Source of the DNA: UBA1435 sp041663285
GTDB lineage: Bacteria > Patescibacteriota > Microgenomatia > UBA12405
Length of the DNA: 36,874 nucleotides
NCBI GenBank assembly: GCA_041663285.1
Contig: JBAZSP010000011.1
Span: 1-36,874, forward strand
Direction: 5' to 3'
Below, piece by piece: positions 16,393-24,500 of this stretch. A program made the translations under genes and the position numbers. The notes below the pieces were generated by a model. It saw only the letters and a list, made by a program, of their open reading frames with translations. It had not been told where the DNA came from and made no database searches. Position 1 is the stretch's first letter. Each line of letters opens with the position of its first letter.

Positions 16393-16620
16393 CTAATTAT
16401 TTCTCGGCTCAATTATGGACAGGTTAGCTCCTGTAAGAACTTTTTCCATTGCTTCGGTGGTCTCCGGAAGCGACTGTAAACACAAACGTCTTCCCCTTTT
16501 TAGTAGCTTTCTTGCACTTTCTATTGGGAGGTGGGCGACTCTAGTCGCGAAGTTTAATGACTCTATAGGGTCTAGTTTGTATAAATAAGAGCCACTTCCC
16601 AGATCTATTTTTTCTACCAT
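16393..16620 (-). CDS. Small protein of unknown function with strong promoter
   Basis: 75 residues from MVEKIDLGSGSYLYKLDPIE. The start is fixed by a TTGCCA-N17-TATAAT promoter ending 6 bases upstream; the longer frame reaching to 16815 is not supported. Content: a short beta-rich N-terminus, then helices with basic clusters (SARKLLKRGRRLC). It has no membrane segment and could be a small nucleic-acid-binding protein. No family recognised. The promoter quality is the main reason to call it real. Confidence 0.6.
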   Translation of the reverse strand: MVEKIDLGSGSYLYKLDPIESLNFATRVAHLPIESARKLLKRGRRLCLQSLPETTEAMEKVLTGANLSIIEPRNN

Positions 16621-16626
16621 AGATAA

Positions 16627-16655
16627 ATTATATCTTATAATACAGGGACTGGCAA
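16627..16655 (-). promoter_or_regulatory. Promoter of the 75-residue protein gene
   Basis: Minus strand TTGCCA (16650-16655), exactly 17 bases, TATAAT (16627-16632), ATG after 6 bases. A TATAAT on the plus strand at 16636-16641 lies within the same region and could drive the opposite strand. Confidence 0.75.
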
Positions 16656-16662
16656 ATTTAAT

Positions 16663-16807
16663 ATGACTTGGAAGGACAACGTGGCAATAATCAAACAATT
16701 GCATAGAGACGGCAAAGGGGAGGGAAAGAAACTTTGGCAGTGGCGCGCTTGAACTAAATAACAGGAAAGAATTGGTTAATTGGTTGTTATTTGAAAAACA
16801 ACTATAA
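16663..16807 (+). pseudogene. Possible small gene with one frameshift
   Basis: From the ATG at 16663 the frame reads MTWKDNVAIIKQLHRDGKG; after one shift in the purine run near 16715-16730 it continues as GALELNNRKELVNWLLFEKQ to a TAA at 16805-16807. The two halves make a charged, helical protein of about 47 residues, and a hairpin with a T-run begins at the stop codon, which supports a former or real gene end. Low certainty. Confidence 0.35.
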
Positions 16808-16835
16808 AAACCCACGACCTTACGACCGGGGTTTT
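16807..16835 (+). terminator. Candidate intrinsic terminator
   Basis: AAAACCC (16807-16813) pairs with GGGTTTT (16829-16835) around a 15-base loop. The A and T runs make it usable from either strand. It follows directly the stop of the possible small gene on the plus strand. Confidence 0.45.
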
Positions 16836-16886
16836 ACCCATCGGAGACGGATAAATTTTCGCTGTCTTGGAATATTATCGTTAATT

Positions 16887-17359
16887 TCATAAAAATAATT
16901 CTTTCTTTATATTGTCTGAGGCGCTGACAAAGAGGGCGTGAACGGGAGAAAAGCGAAAGTATTTTATTGACGGGTACCTTCCTTTAAGACAGCCTTCTTT
17001 GAATTTTAAATAGATGTCGTTTTTTAGTAGACCGGGATTATTTTTTTCGTCACACGAAAAAATATTTTTTATGTCTTCTAATTTAATTAATTCAACCAGG
17101 TTCCCTGTTACAAAAATCTGGGTATCCATAAGTGGAGAAAACTTACCGGGAATACCAAGAAACCGTATTGTTACTTTCCCGGTGGCTTGGGGGAAAGAAC
17201 TAATTTTTTTGGCCGGCAATGAAAATAAAGATTATAGTCTTCGTCTGCCGTATAACCGACATAACTTGATAATGGCGGTTTCTGGTTTTCGGCTAAACAA
17301 AATGAAAAAGACTTGGATGTTTTGAGGTAATTTTGGATAGATGTTTTTGTCGCTTTCAT
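16887..17359 (-). CDS. FMN-binding split-barrel (pyridoxamine-phosphate-oxidase-like) protein, frame-shifted at A7
   Basis: The first frame starts MKATKTSIQNYLKTSKSFSF and runs through YTADEDYNLYFHCRPKK; it leaves the family pattern right after an A7 tract at 17204-17210. A -1 shift there (equivalent to one extra A) continues as ISSFPQATGKVTIRFLGIPG and on to KKELFL with the stop at 16887. Joined, the protein has about 157 residues and the standard order of the PNPOx-like fold: an N-terminal strand with the substrate-side residues, the LYFHCRPKK strand, then the xxNPxV-like QATGKVTI strand. Such proteins bind FMN or F420, or act as haem-binding or reductase-like enzymes. Single gene, with a TATAAT 7 bases before its ATG. 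Confidence 0.7.
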
Positions 17360-17366
17360 GGAATAA

Positions 17367-17372
17367 ATTATA
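17367..17372 (-). promoter_or_regulatory. -10 box of the split-barrel protein gene
   Basis: TATAAT on the minus strand, ATG (17357-17359) after 7 bases, leaderless arrangement. No good -35 at 17 bases. Confidence 0.55.
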
Positions 17373-17591
17373 CTCCAGCGCTACCAATGGTCTAATATAT
17401 TGTGGCGGAAATATTCTGGATCGACCAGGAAAAACGTATAATGTTTGACAGGCGGTTTTGGACTGCTCTGTAAACCAACATGGCTGGTAGAATCGAGACT
17501 AAAAGAAGGGCTCTGGGATATCTTGGCCTATCAGCTAAAAATAGGGAGAAGTATGGCCTGGGAAAGGATGTCGGTTTTTGGATGATTTGGC
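17373..17591. other. Spacer with a possible coding remnant
   Basis: Plus-strand bases about 17450-17581 are open in one frame (LLCKPTWLVESRLKEGLWDI and 20 further residues to a TGA) without a start. The composition is protein-like, but no family is recognised. It may be the 3' end of a lost gene. Confidence 0.3.
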
Positions 17592-18089
17592 TCAGGATTT
17601 GACCTTGACACCATAATCTTTACCCACCCCGCTAACGAAACTATCGGCCTGCTGATAATCAAAACCACCAAGTTCATAGCCTTCTTCACTATTGCGGCTA
17701 CTTATATTAATAGTCCCCAGGTTTAAAATTCTTTCGACCAGACCTTGGCTAACTTCGAAAGTATGAAGATTCAGATAGGGAATAATGGTTTTGGATTTAC
17801 CGATAATCAACGAATAGACCTCGATACCGTTTCCGTCTGAAGAAATGTAAGTATTTTTGACATAAAGATATTTCTTAATCAAGGAGGAAAGGTAAATTAC
17901 AATAGAAGAGATGCCGTATATAGCGATAATTATTCCGGTGTCCTCGGCGGTTTCTTCTCGGCCAAATTTTGCCAGTAGCCCATAAATGAAAAAAGTTATT
18001 AGAAGCGGTATCAGAGCGGCAACGAGGGAGAAAGGCAAAGCTGAAATAATTTTGGGATAAAGGGATTTAAAATTTGGGCGGATTTTCAT
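17592..18089 (-). CDS. Membrane-anchored bacterial PH-domain protein
   Basis: 165 residues. Two hydrophobic helices (about 15-37 and 50-68, ISALPFSLVAALIPLLITFF and IIIAIYGISSIVIYLSSLI) precede a C-terminal beta domain: KNTYISSDGNGIEVYSLIIG, KTIIPYLNLHTFEVSQGLVE, GTINISSRNSEEG. The pattern of a strand with Ile-Glu-Val, then the NLHTFEVSQGLVERILNLGT turn and a final strand, is that of bacterial PH (YdbS/YdbT, bPH2) domains. Probably an inner-membrane protein with the domain in the cytoplasm; function unknown. Single gene with a full promoter immediately upstream. Confidence 0.8.
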   Translation of the reverse strand: MKIRPNFKSLYPKIISALPFSLVAALIPLLITFFIYGLLAKFGREETAEDTGIIIAIYGISSIVIYLSSLIKKYLYVKNTYISSDGNGIEVYSLIIGKSKTIIPYLNLHTFEVSQGLVERILNLGTINISSRNSEEGYELGGFDYQQADSFVSGVGKDYGVKVKS

Positions 18090-18095
18090 GACAGA

Positions 18096-18124
18096 ATTGT
18101 AAAGGTAATCTTACTATTACACAA
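18096..18124 (-). promoter_or_regulatory. Promoter of the PH-domain gene
   Basis: Minus strand TTGTGT (18119-18124), 17-base spacer, TACAAT (18096-18101), ATG after 6 bases. The -35 overlaps the spacer after the decayed zinc-ribbon gene. Confidence 0.65.
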
Positions 18125-18129
18125 TGGGG

Positions 18130-18407
18130 CTATTGTGGGCTACAATGAGGACAATTTTCCGTCTGGCCGCCGTTTTGAACCGTTGATTTAAGCAGGTCAT
18201 TGCAATTAAGAGTTTCAAAGTCGGGATAAGGAAAGATTAAAGAGCCCAGGAAGCTTTGGGGTAAAATTAGAAGCAGAAAATTCGATGGATGTTTAATTTA
18301 CCGGTATTACCAGAAAGACTTGCAGAATCGGATTCACCCCAATCAGCGAGCCTTAAATCTTTTATATCAATATCTAAGTAGTAATAATGATTGTTCTTGT
18401 TTGGCAT
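18130..18407 (-). pseudogene. Decayed small protein gene with C-terminal zinc ribbon
   Basis: Starts with ATG at 18405-18407, only 5 bases after a TACAAT box, and reads MPNKNNHYYYLDIDIKDLRL followed by ADWGESDSASLSGNTG up to NIHRIF, where a stop follows. Further on, in another frame, it resumes as DFETLNCNDLLKSTVQNGGQ and TENCPHCSPQ with TAG at 18130-18132. The CPHC pair with the earlier Cys looks like a zinc ribbon. The parts would make a protein of about 90 residues; at least two indels lie between. The promoter is still intact, so a 46-residue fragment may be expressed. Confidence 0.6.
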
Positions 18408-18412
18408 AGATA

Positions 18413-18418
18413 ATTGTA
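18413..18418 (-). promoter_or_regulatory. -10 box of the decayed zinc-ribbon gene
   Basis: TACAAT on the minus strand, with TTGCCG about 16 bases further upstream. The start codon follows after 5 bases. Confidence 0.45.
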
Positions 18419-18458
18419 ACGAGCAGAAAAGGTCGGCAAGGTACTTCTACAGAGAAAT

Positions 18459-18464
18459 TATAAT
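18459..18464 (+). promoter_or_regulatory. -10 box of the methyltransferase gene
   Basis: TATAAT with the ATG 12 bases downstream, so a leader of about 6 bases at most. No clear -35. Confidence 0.5.
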
Positions 18465-18476
18465 GTAAACTAGTTT

Positions 18477-19307
18477 ATGGCAAGTGAAAAAGGAGGGATG
18501 CAGGAAGGTAGAGATAAGGCCAGAGAAAAGTTTCGGCAGTCAACCCCAGAAGAAAGAGAGAGGGTCTTTGGGGAAGGCTATTTTTGGGGAGAGAAAAGTA
18601 ATTATTACGGCGATAAGGGTTATCGAGGTTTCGATAGTGATAGATACTGGGAACCGGTTACAGAGGTGATGAAAAGATATTTGGAGGATAGAGCAGGATC
18701 GATAAAGTACTTAGATGTGGGAGGCGCTTGTGGCTATTTGGCTAAACGGGTGCCATTTAGAGTTGAAAATACCCATATAGTTGATATTTCAAAATTTGCG
18801 CTGGATGTTGCTAAAGCTGACTGGGATAAAACCCACCCACTTTCGAAAGGACAACGCCAGACAAAGCAAGCCGACATTAATGAAGGCCTTCCCTTCCCCG
18901 ATGGCTTCTTTGGCTGTGTTACGGCGATGGATATTTTGGAACACTTAAATGATCCGGGAAATGCCTTAAAGGAAATCGCTAGGGTTATGGAAGACGGGGG
19001 ATTACTGATAACCGATGTACCGATAACAGACACTTTGGCAGGAAAGATATGGAATAAGAGTGATAAAGATACTACTCATATAAGTGTACCGAATAGGGAG
19101 GAAATATTAAGGAAGTTGGCAGAGGCAGGATTTCAAGTAACCGAGCTTCGCTATGCCACTCCCCTACCCGGGGTACAACTACCATTTCCCAGAATTAATA
19201 TGCAGACAGTCTCGGTCAAGACAACTATGTCGGCAGATGAAATCATGGCAGGTTACAAAGACACTTTTCCAAAAGCTACTTTTTTGAAACCGGCCGGGGA
19301 ACCTTAG
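18477..19307 (+). CDS. SAM-dependent class I methyltransferase
   Basis: 276 residues. Rossmann-type methyltransferase motifs: KYLDVGGACGYLAKRV (motif I, about 80-95), THIVDISKFALDVAK (motif II), KQADINEGLPFPDGFFGCVT (motif III region) with AMDILEHL and the DGGLLITDVPI strand (post-motif). The charged N-terminal 60 residues, including a GYFWGEKSNYYGDKGY segment, resemble methyltransferases acting on small molecules or cell-surface glycans. Substrate not deducible. Single gene between remnants. Confidence 0.88.
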   Translation: MASEKGGMQEGRDKAREKFRQSTPEERERVFGEGYFWGEKSNYYGDKGYRGFDSDRYWEPVTEVMKRYLEDRAGSIKYLDVGGACGYLAKRVPFRVENTHIVDISKFALDVAKADWDKTHPLSKGQRQTKQADINEGLPFPDGFFGCVTAMDILEHLNDPGNALKEIARVMEDGGLLITDVPITDTLAGKIWNKSDKDTTHISVPNREEILRKLAEAGFQVTELRYATPLPGVQLPFPRINMQTVSVKTTMSADEIMAGYKDTFPKATFLKPAGEP

Positions 19308-19367
19308 GCGAGAGATCGGCAAGCAATGGATAGCTAACGGTAGCCTTTGGCACCGATAACGGCTAAA

Positions 19368-19571
19368 TCACCGCTGATAGTTGAAGGGCTTTATAAAGGA
19401 ATAATTATCGGAGCAGGTACCGGCTTGAATTTCGGCATTGAGGCGACGAGAATCAACCAGCTGGACCAAAAATCGCTTGGTGCCCGAGTCGCGGGTGGCA
19501 TCGTAACAATAGATTTGGCCATCGGCCTTAACTTCACCTGGCTCACGATTAACCGAACCGGAATGAGCCGA
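19368..19571 (-). pseudogene. Gene fragment, pilin-like globular domain
   Basis: The minus strand is open for about 67 codons to a TGA at 19368-19370, reading AHSGSVNREPGEVKADGQIY, CYDATRDSGTKRFLVQLVDS, RRLNAEIQAGTCSDNYSFIK and PFNYQR. No start codon or N-terminal part is present. The Y-C-Y-D and late Cys around two beta strands recall the globular head of type IV pilin-like proteins, whose N-terminal helix would be missing. The 264-base open frame on the other strand (19347-19610) is judged to be its shadow. Confidence 0.4.
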
Positions 19572-19675
19572 TTACTGTTAATACAACAAAAAGAAGATCT
19601 TTTTATGTAACCCGGAATTGTAAGTCATCTAACTTAGAGTAGATGATCGGGACGGGAGAGGCAATACGGGGTAAG

Positions 19676-19888
19676 CTACGGAGCCGGAGAGCGCCGGGTA
19701 AAAAGCTGGAGCAAGAAATAAACTCCGGAGATTCCGACCAAAACATATACTATACGGGAGATGGCTGAGCCGGCCCCAAACAAAGTAACGACTAAATCAA
19801 AATCGAAAAGGCCGACCAGCCCCCAATTAAGACCTCCAACTATAAGAAGAATGTAAAAAAGCATATCGGGTGAATTTAAGTTTTTCAT
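19676..19888 (-). CDS. DUF378 small membrane protein
   Basis: 70 residues with two hydrophobic helices: MLFYILLIVGGLNWGLVGLF, a short FDFDLVVTLFG turn, and RIVYVLVGISGVYFLLQLF. The GGLNWGLVGLFDFDLV segment is diagnostic for DUF378. A TATAAA box (19894-19899) ends 5 bases before the ATG. Cytoplasmic membrane protein of unknown role, common as a lone gene. Confidence 0.9.
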   Translation of the reverse strand: MKNLNSPDMLFYILLIVGGLNWGLVGLFDFDLVVTLFGAGSAISRIVYVLVGISGVYFLLQLFTRRSPAP

Positions 19889-20099
19889 ATTAATTTATAG
19901 TGCCTGTGAAATATTAGTGTTTAGTAAATCTTTGGTATGAAATTAGTTAAATTGGTGAAACTTGAGACCCTCAAATTGTTTACCCGGTTGAAGATACTAT
20001 TATATATAGATAAACAAGGACGATTGGTGTAAATTATATTGACCGATCGGGAATCACAAATGTGAATAATCCTACAAGCTGGATGAGGCATATTGCAAT

Positions 20100-21562
20100 A
20101 TGAATAAAAAAAAGTTCACCATTCTCCACAGCAACGACATGCATGGAGACTTTTTGGCCGAATCAAGAGGTGAAAAAGGTGAATTGCTGGGCGGATTAGC
20201 CCTACTTTCCGGCTACCTTAACCAGGTAAGAAAAGAGGAAGAAAATGTTTTGTACGTAATCGCCGGCGACATGGTACAAGGCTCACTGATCGACAGCGAG
20301 TACAAAGGAATCTCGACTATGGAGATTATGAACTACCTTTCTCCGGACGTAGTGGCACTGGGAAACCATGAGTTTGATTATGGCTTACCCCACCTTCTGC
20401 TTTTGGAAAAAATGGCTAACTTCCCAGTCGTGAATGCTAATTTGTACATTAAAAAATATCAACGCCGGATGATGCGACCATACCATGTTATTAAAAAAGC
20501 GGGATTTGATATTTTGTTTACCGGAATTATTACCGAAAAAATCATGGATACTCTTAAAACGGATGGCTTGATCGGCAGTATTGTCTCCTTGGAGGAGGCT
20601 TCACAGGAAGTAGGGAAAATATGCAATGCCTATAAAAACGATGATATCGATTTGACAATTCTTTTGACCCATATCGGGTTGGAATCGGATATTGCCCTGG
20701 CAAAAATGCTGGATCCTGCCTGGGGGGTAGATATTATAATCGGGGGGCATTCACATTCAATATTGGATAAACCTCAAAAAGTAAATAATATTCTAATTGC
20801 TCAAGCCGGAGTCGGGACCAATCAAATCGGCCGTTTTGACATCACAGTGGATGATGACACCAACAGCATAATTGAATCCAGGTGGCAGCTGATTGAAATA
20901 AATGAACACCTGGCTAAACCCGACCAGTCTCTGCTTGACTACATAAGCAATACAAAAAAAAGATCGACGATAAATACAGCACAGTTATTTCCAAATTTAC
21001 CAATCAGCTAACCCACCCCAAACGGGAAATCGAAACTAGCTTGGGCAATCTCTTGGCAGATATTTTTGTGGCCAACTGCGAATGTGAGGTGATGTTTGTC
21101 GGATCGGGATCTATTAGGGTGAAGGAGCTGGGGCCACAAGTAACGCTGGGCGATGTGTTGGCCTGCTTCCCCTATGATGATTCGCTGCACCGTTTTGACG
21201 TTACCGGGGCTCAACTTAAAAAAATCTTTGCTCATATTATGCGTGCTCAAAACCGGGATGGTGAAGGAGAATGTTACCAGGTTAACCGTGGGGTGGAGGC
21301 AGTATATGATGAAAATACCAAAAAACTGGAGAGTCTTAAGGTTGGCGGGGAAGAGGTTACGGATAGTAAGCTCTACCGGATCGGGATGCAGGGATACCAC
21401 TACAACAATGCGGTGGCTTACCTGGGGCTTGACCCGCAAATTCTTTCTGATCTTCCTGACCACAAAGTTACGTCGACTTCGGCCCAACAGGTGTTAATTG
21501 AATACCTGATCAGCCATCAGAACATTGAAAGCAAGGTAGAAAATAGATTGGTTTTTAAATAA
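20100..21562 (+). CDS. Cytoplasmic UshA-like 5'-nucleotidase, frame-shifted at A8
   Basis: The first frame gives the metallophosphatase half (302 residues): ILHSNDMHGD, IAGDMVQGS, ALGNHEFDYG, LTHIGLE and IIGGHSHS are the five metal-site motifs. After the A8 tract at 20954-20961 this frame drifts and stops at 21011. A -1 shift there reads KKIDDKYSTVISKFTNQLTH and enters the C-terminal 5'-nucleotidase domain: SLGNLLADIF, FVGSGSIRV, FPYDDSLHRF, GMQGYHYNN, to a TAA at 21562. Joined, about 487 residues, the normal size. There is no signal peptide, unlike periplasmic UshA, so it would work in the cytoplasm on nucleotides. GGATGAGG lies about 12 bases before the ATG. The large surface-protein gene begins 4 bases after its stop. 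Confidence 0.85.
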
Positions 21563-21566
21563 ATTT

Positions 21567-24500
21567 ATGAAAAAACTATTATTTTTTATACTCTTAGCAA
21601 TTTTTCTGATAAGCCCTATAAATATTTTGGCTTATCAACAAACCGAAGCGGTTTGCTATTCCCAATGCGCCGCCCATAAGTTTTACTGGAAAGGTGATTT
21701 TTGCTGGGACTTGTTTACCAACCAATGCTCGGTGGGTAGTAATGACATGGTCAAAGATGCTATCAAGCTGGTAAAGGACACGACTTACGCTATGGCGACG
21801 GGAAAATTAAAAACAATTGTCGATGTATCTGAAGTTTTTAAGGCGATGTTTGTGTGCAAACCGTTAATCGAAGACTGTATAGTCCCCCAACTTCAAGCGT
21901 GCGAAAATACCTGTAAAAACGTAAGCCAAACATATTATGCGCCTAATCTATCGGTGGGAAATCCATACGGATCGATAGCTTATCAAAATGTTTATTACGA
22001 CGACGCCCGACACCAACTAACATTTAAGGTTATCAATAACGGCGGCTATGCCTGGGATATTGATGTTTCGGCCTCTTGGGGACACACCAGAAACAGGGAT
22101 AAGATGGTAAGCGGTGGTGGCACACTGTTTACGGAAAAGATACCGGAAATGATCTTTTTTGGAGCTCGGGTAGGCTCACCGAAAACACCCGGTGATTATG
22201 TAACTGACTTTTTGATTGAAGAAAGTAACTTCGCCGGCTTTTTGGCTGGTTTTAAATCCGATGCCGACAACCACTATATTCCGCCCGCCTGGTATAAAAC
22301 AATACCGTTTACGGCGCCAGAGGGGGAATTTACAAAAGTAATTCTCAACGTGGATCCCAACCAGATGATTCCGGAAGCAAGTGAAGGAGACAATACCTAC
22401 ATTCTGGAAATAGACAAACTGCCGACTCCTTTTTCGTTTACGGTTGAAAACATGACTTACGAGAGAATGAACGCCAGAAGCTTGTCGGAATACATGGTAA
22501 GTTTTCGGCTTAAAAATAGCGGAGAAGAAAACGGAAATGCCAAGGTGAAATTGTATGAAGGTAAATATGATAGCGGAAAAAATCCGATTTACGAAAAAGA
22601 TATGACTGTCTTGGGCTTAAGCTCGGTTAATTTTGATCATATTATTAATGTGGACGTTGCCGATGGGGGGGATTCCAGCAACTTTTCTCAAAAATATACG
22701 ATAGTTGTCTTTGACGACGAGGGATTTATTAAGACCCAGCATGAATTTTCCATACCAAAATTTGCCGGTTCCATTTCGGGACGGACGGAAGACTTGTTTG
22801 GTAAAAAAGTTATCGGGGCAAAAATTACGACGACTTCGGGCCAGGAGACAACAACCAACGATATGGGGTATTATCATATCCGAGGCATACCGGTTTTGGA
22901 GGTAATTACCGTTAAGGCAGTCCATCCGGATTTCAGCAAAGAGGAAACCCGCGAGGTGGAAATAAAGTTTGATGATAGTAAAGATAAATGTCACCCCGAA
23001 GGATTAACGCATACGGGGGTGGATTTCGTTTTGAAGGATAAGGACGTGTTGTTTAATATTACAATTACAGACACAGCCGGTAACCCGGTAACCGCCGGAG
23101 TTTTGGCCAGTAACGCCGACTGGCAGTTTAGCGAGACAGTTAACGGCAACGGCCCCCTGCCGGGGATGCAACCGGGAAAATACAACTTTACCATTTCGGC
23201 TGCCGGTTATAAAACAATCAGCCAGGATGTTTCGGCGGTACCGAATGATTTGATTCTGGAATTCAAACTGGAAAAACTAAACGGCCGGCTGACAGACGGC
23301 GGCCTGAGCATCCATGAGCCACAACTTTTGTGGCAAATGGACCGGGGCGAGGAAATTTTGTCGCAGGTTACGGCAGCAAAGGACGGAAAACTGGTTATTT
23401 TGTATACAACGAGGAATAAAGCGAATACCGGTAAATTATATTTTCTGGAAGCTCAAACAGGCAATCGGACAAAAGTTATTTCCGGAGTAACCGCAACCAC
23501 CGGCCAATCACAGGCTTGCCTGGATACTTCCTATGACGGAAACACCACCGCCTTGCTGGTGCATGACGGCACTTTTGGAATGGCCCAAGAAACACGGAAT
23601 GTCCTGAAACTTTTTAACAACCAAGGAAGCGAATTCGGGATGAAGGATTTTAAGTCCGGAGGTGGAGCAAATAACTGTGACGTCTCACCCGACGGTTTTT
23701 ATGTGTATCCGGAAAGGCTAATGAATAAAGGATTGTATGTGTACACCCGACATGAAATTTTTGGAATAAAAAACAGCAAGGAAGATGCCCGATATACGGC
23801 CAATGACTACCTCCATTTTACGACAGCTAATAATTTGGTCGCAGGCTGCCCGAAAGGGGGCGGACAATGCGTCCAAAATATTTACAAAAGTATGGTGACG
23901 GACCTGGGTAAATTATCCGGGTCAATAAAGGACGCAGACAGCAGCCAGGACGGTAAACGAGTGGGGATAACGACGGTTAAAAAAATCCATTTTTTGGACA
24001 ACGGAACATTACTTTGGGAAAAAGATCTAAAGACTTACGGGGAGCCGGCGGACGTATCGGTCTCTCCCGGGGGGAAATATGTTATATATTCAACCGCCTC
24101 CGAATCCGAACCTTACCGGAGCATAAAAATTTACACTGACAATGATATTGCCAAAACTCCTGCCGGATCACAAAAAGGGAAAACAGAAGACGTTGTTTTT
24201 GTCCAGGCAAACGATAAGGGAATATTTTATCTGGCTCAAAATGGAAAAACATTGAAATTCTACCAAGTCGGAAGTTATGGCACTGATTACAATTCCCAAA
24301 CTCAAGCATCGCCGACACCCGAAAACGCCACCAGCGGATTGTCGTATTTTGAAAATGGCGGCTTTTATCCGGCAGGAGTTTCGGGATTTGGCGATTTGAT
24401 TGAGGGGCTGATATATATGGCCAACCGGAGCATCAACCTTGACATAGGAGGAACTTATGGAACACTCCATATTACGAACGGGACAATTTTCTCGGTGGAT

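Noticed and set aside
16393..16815. Longer 140-codon version of the small unknown gene
   Set aside because: A complete leaderless promoter ends 6 bases before the internal ATG at 16620, so the upstream part is not translated.
19347..19610. Plus-strand open frame of 87 codons (MAPITAKSPLIVEGLYKGII...)
   Set aside because: The opposite strand reads a more protein-like sequence with Cys and beta strands over the same bases; the plus frame has no promoter or motif and is taken as a shadow.
19625..19655. CATCTA/TAGATG hairpin
   Set aside because: Six base pairs without a T-run, and no adjacent intact gene end that needs it.
19937..20035. 32-codon frame starting MKLVKLVKLETLKLF
   Set aside because: No promoter at the usual spacing, simple repetitive composition, no homologue recognised.
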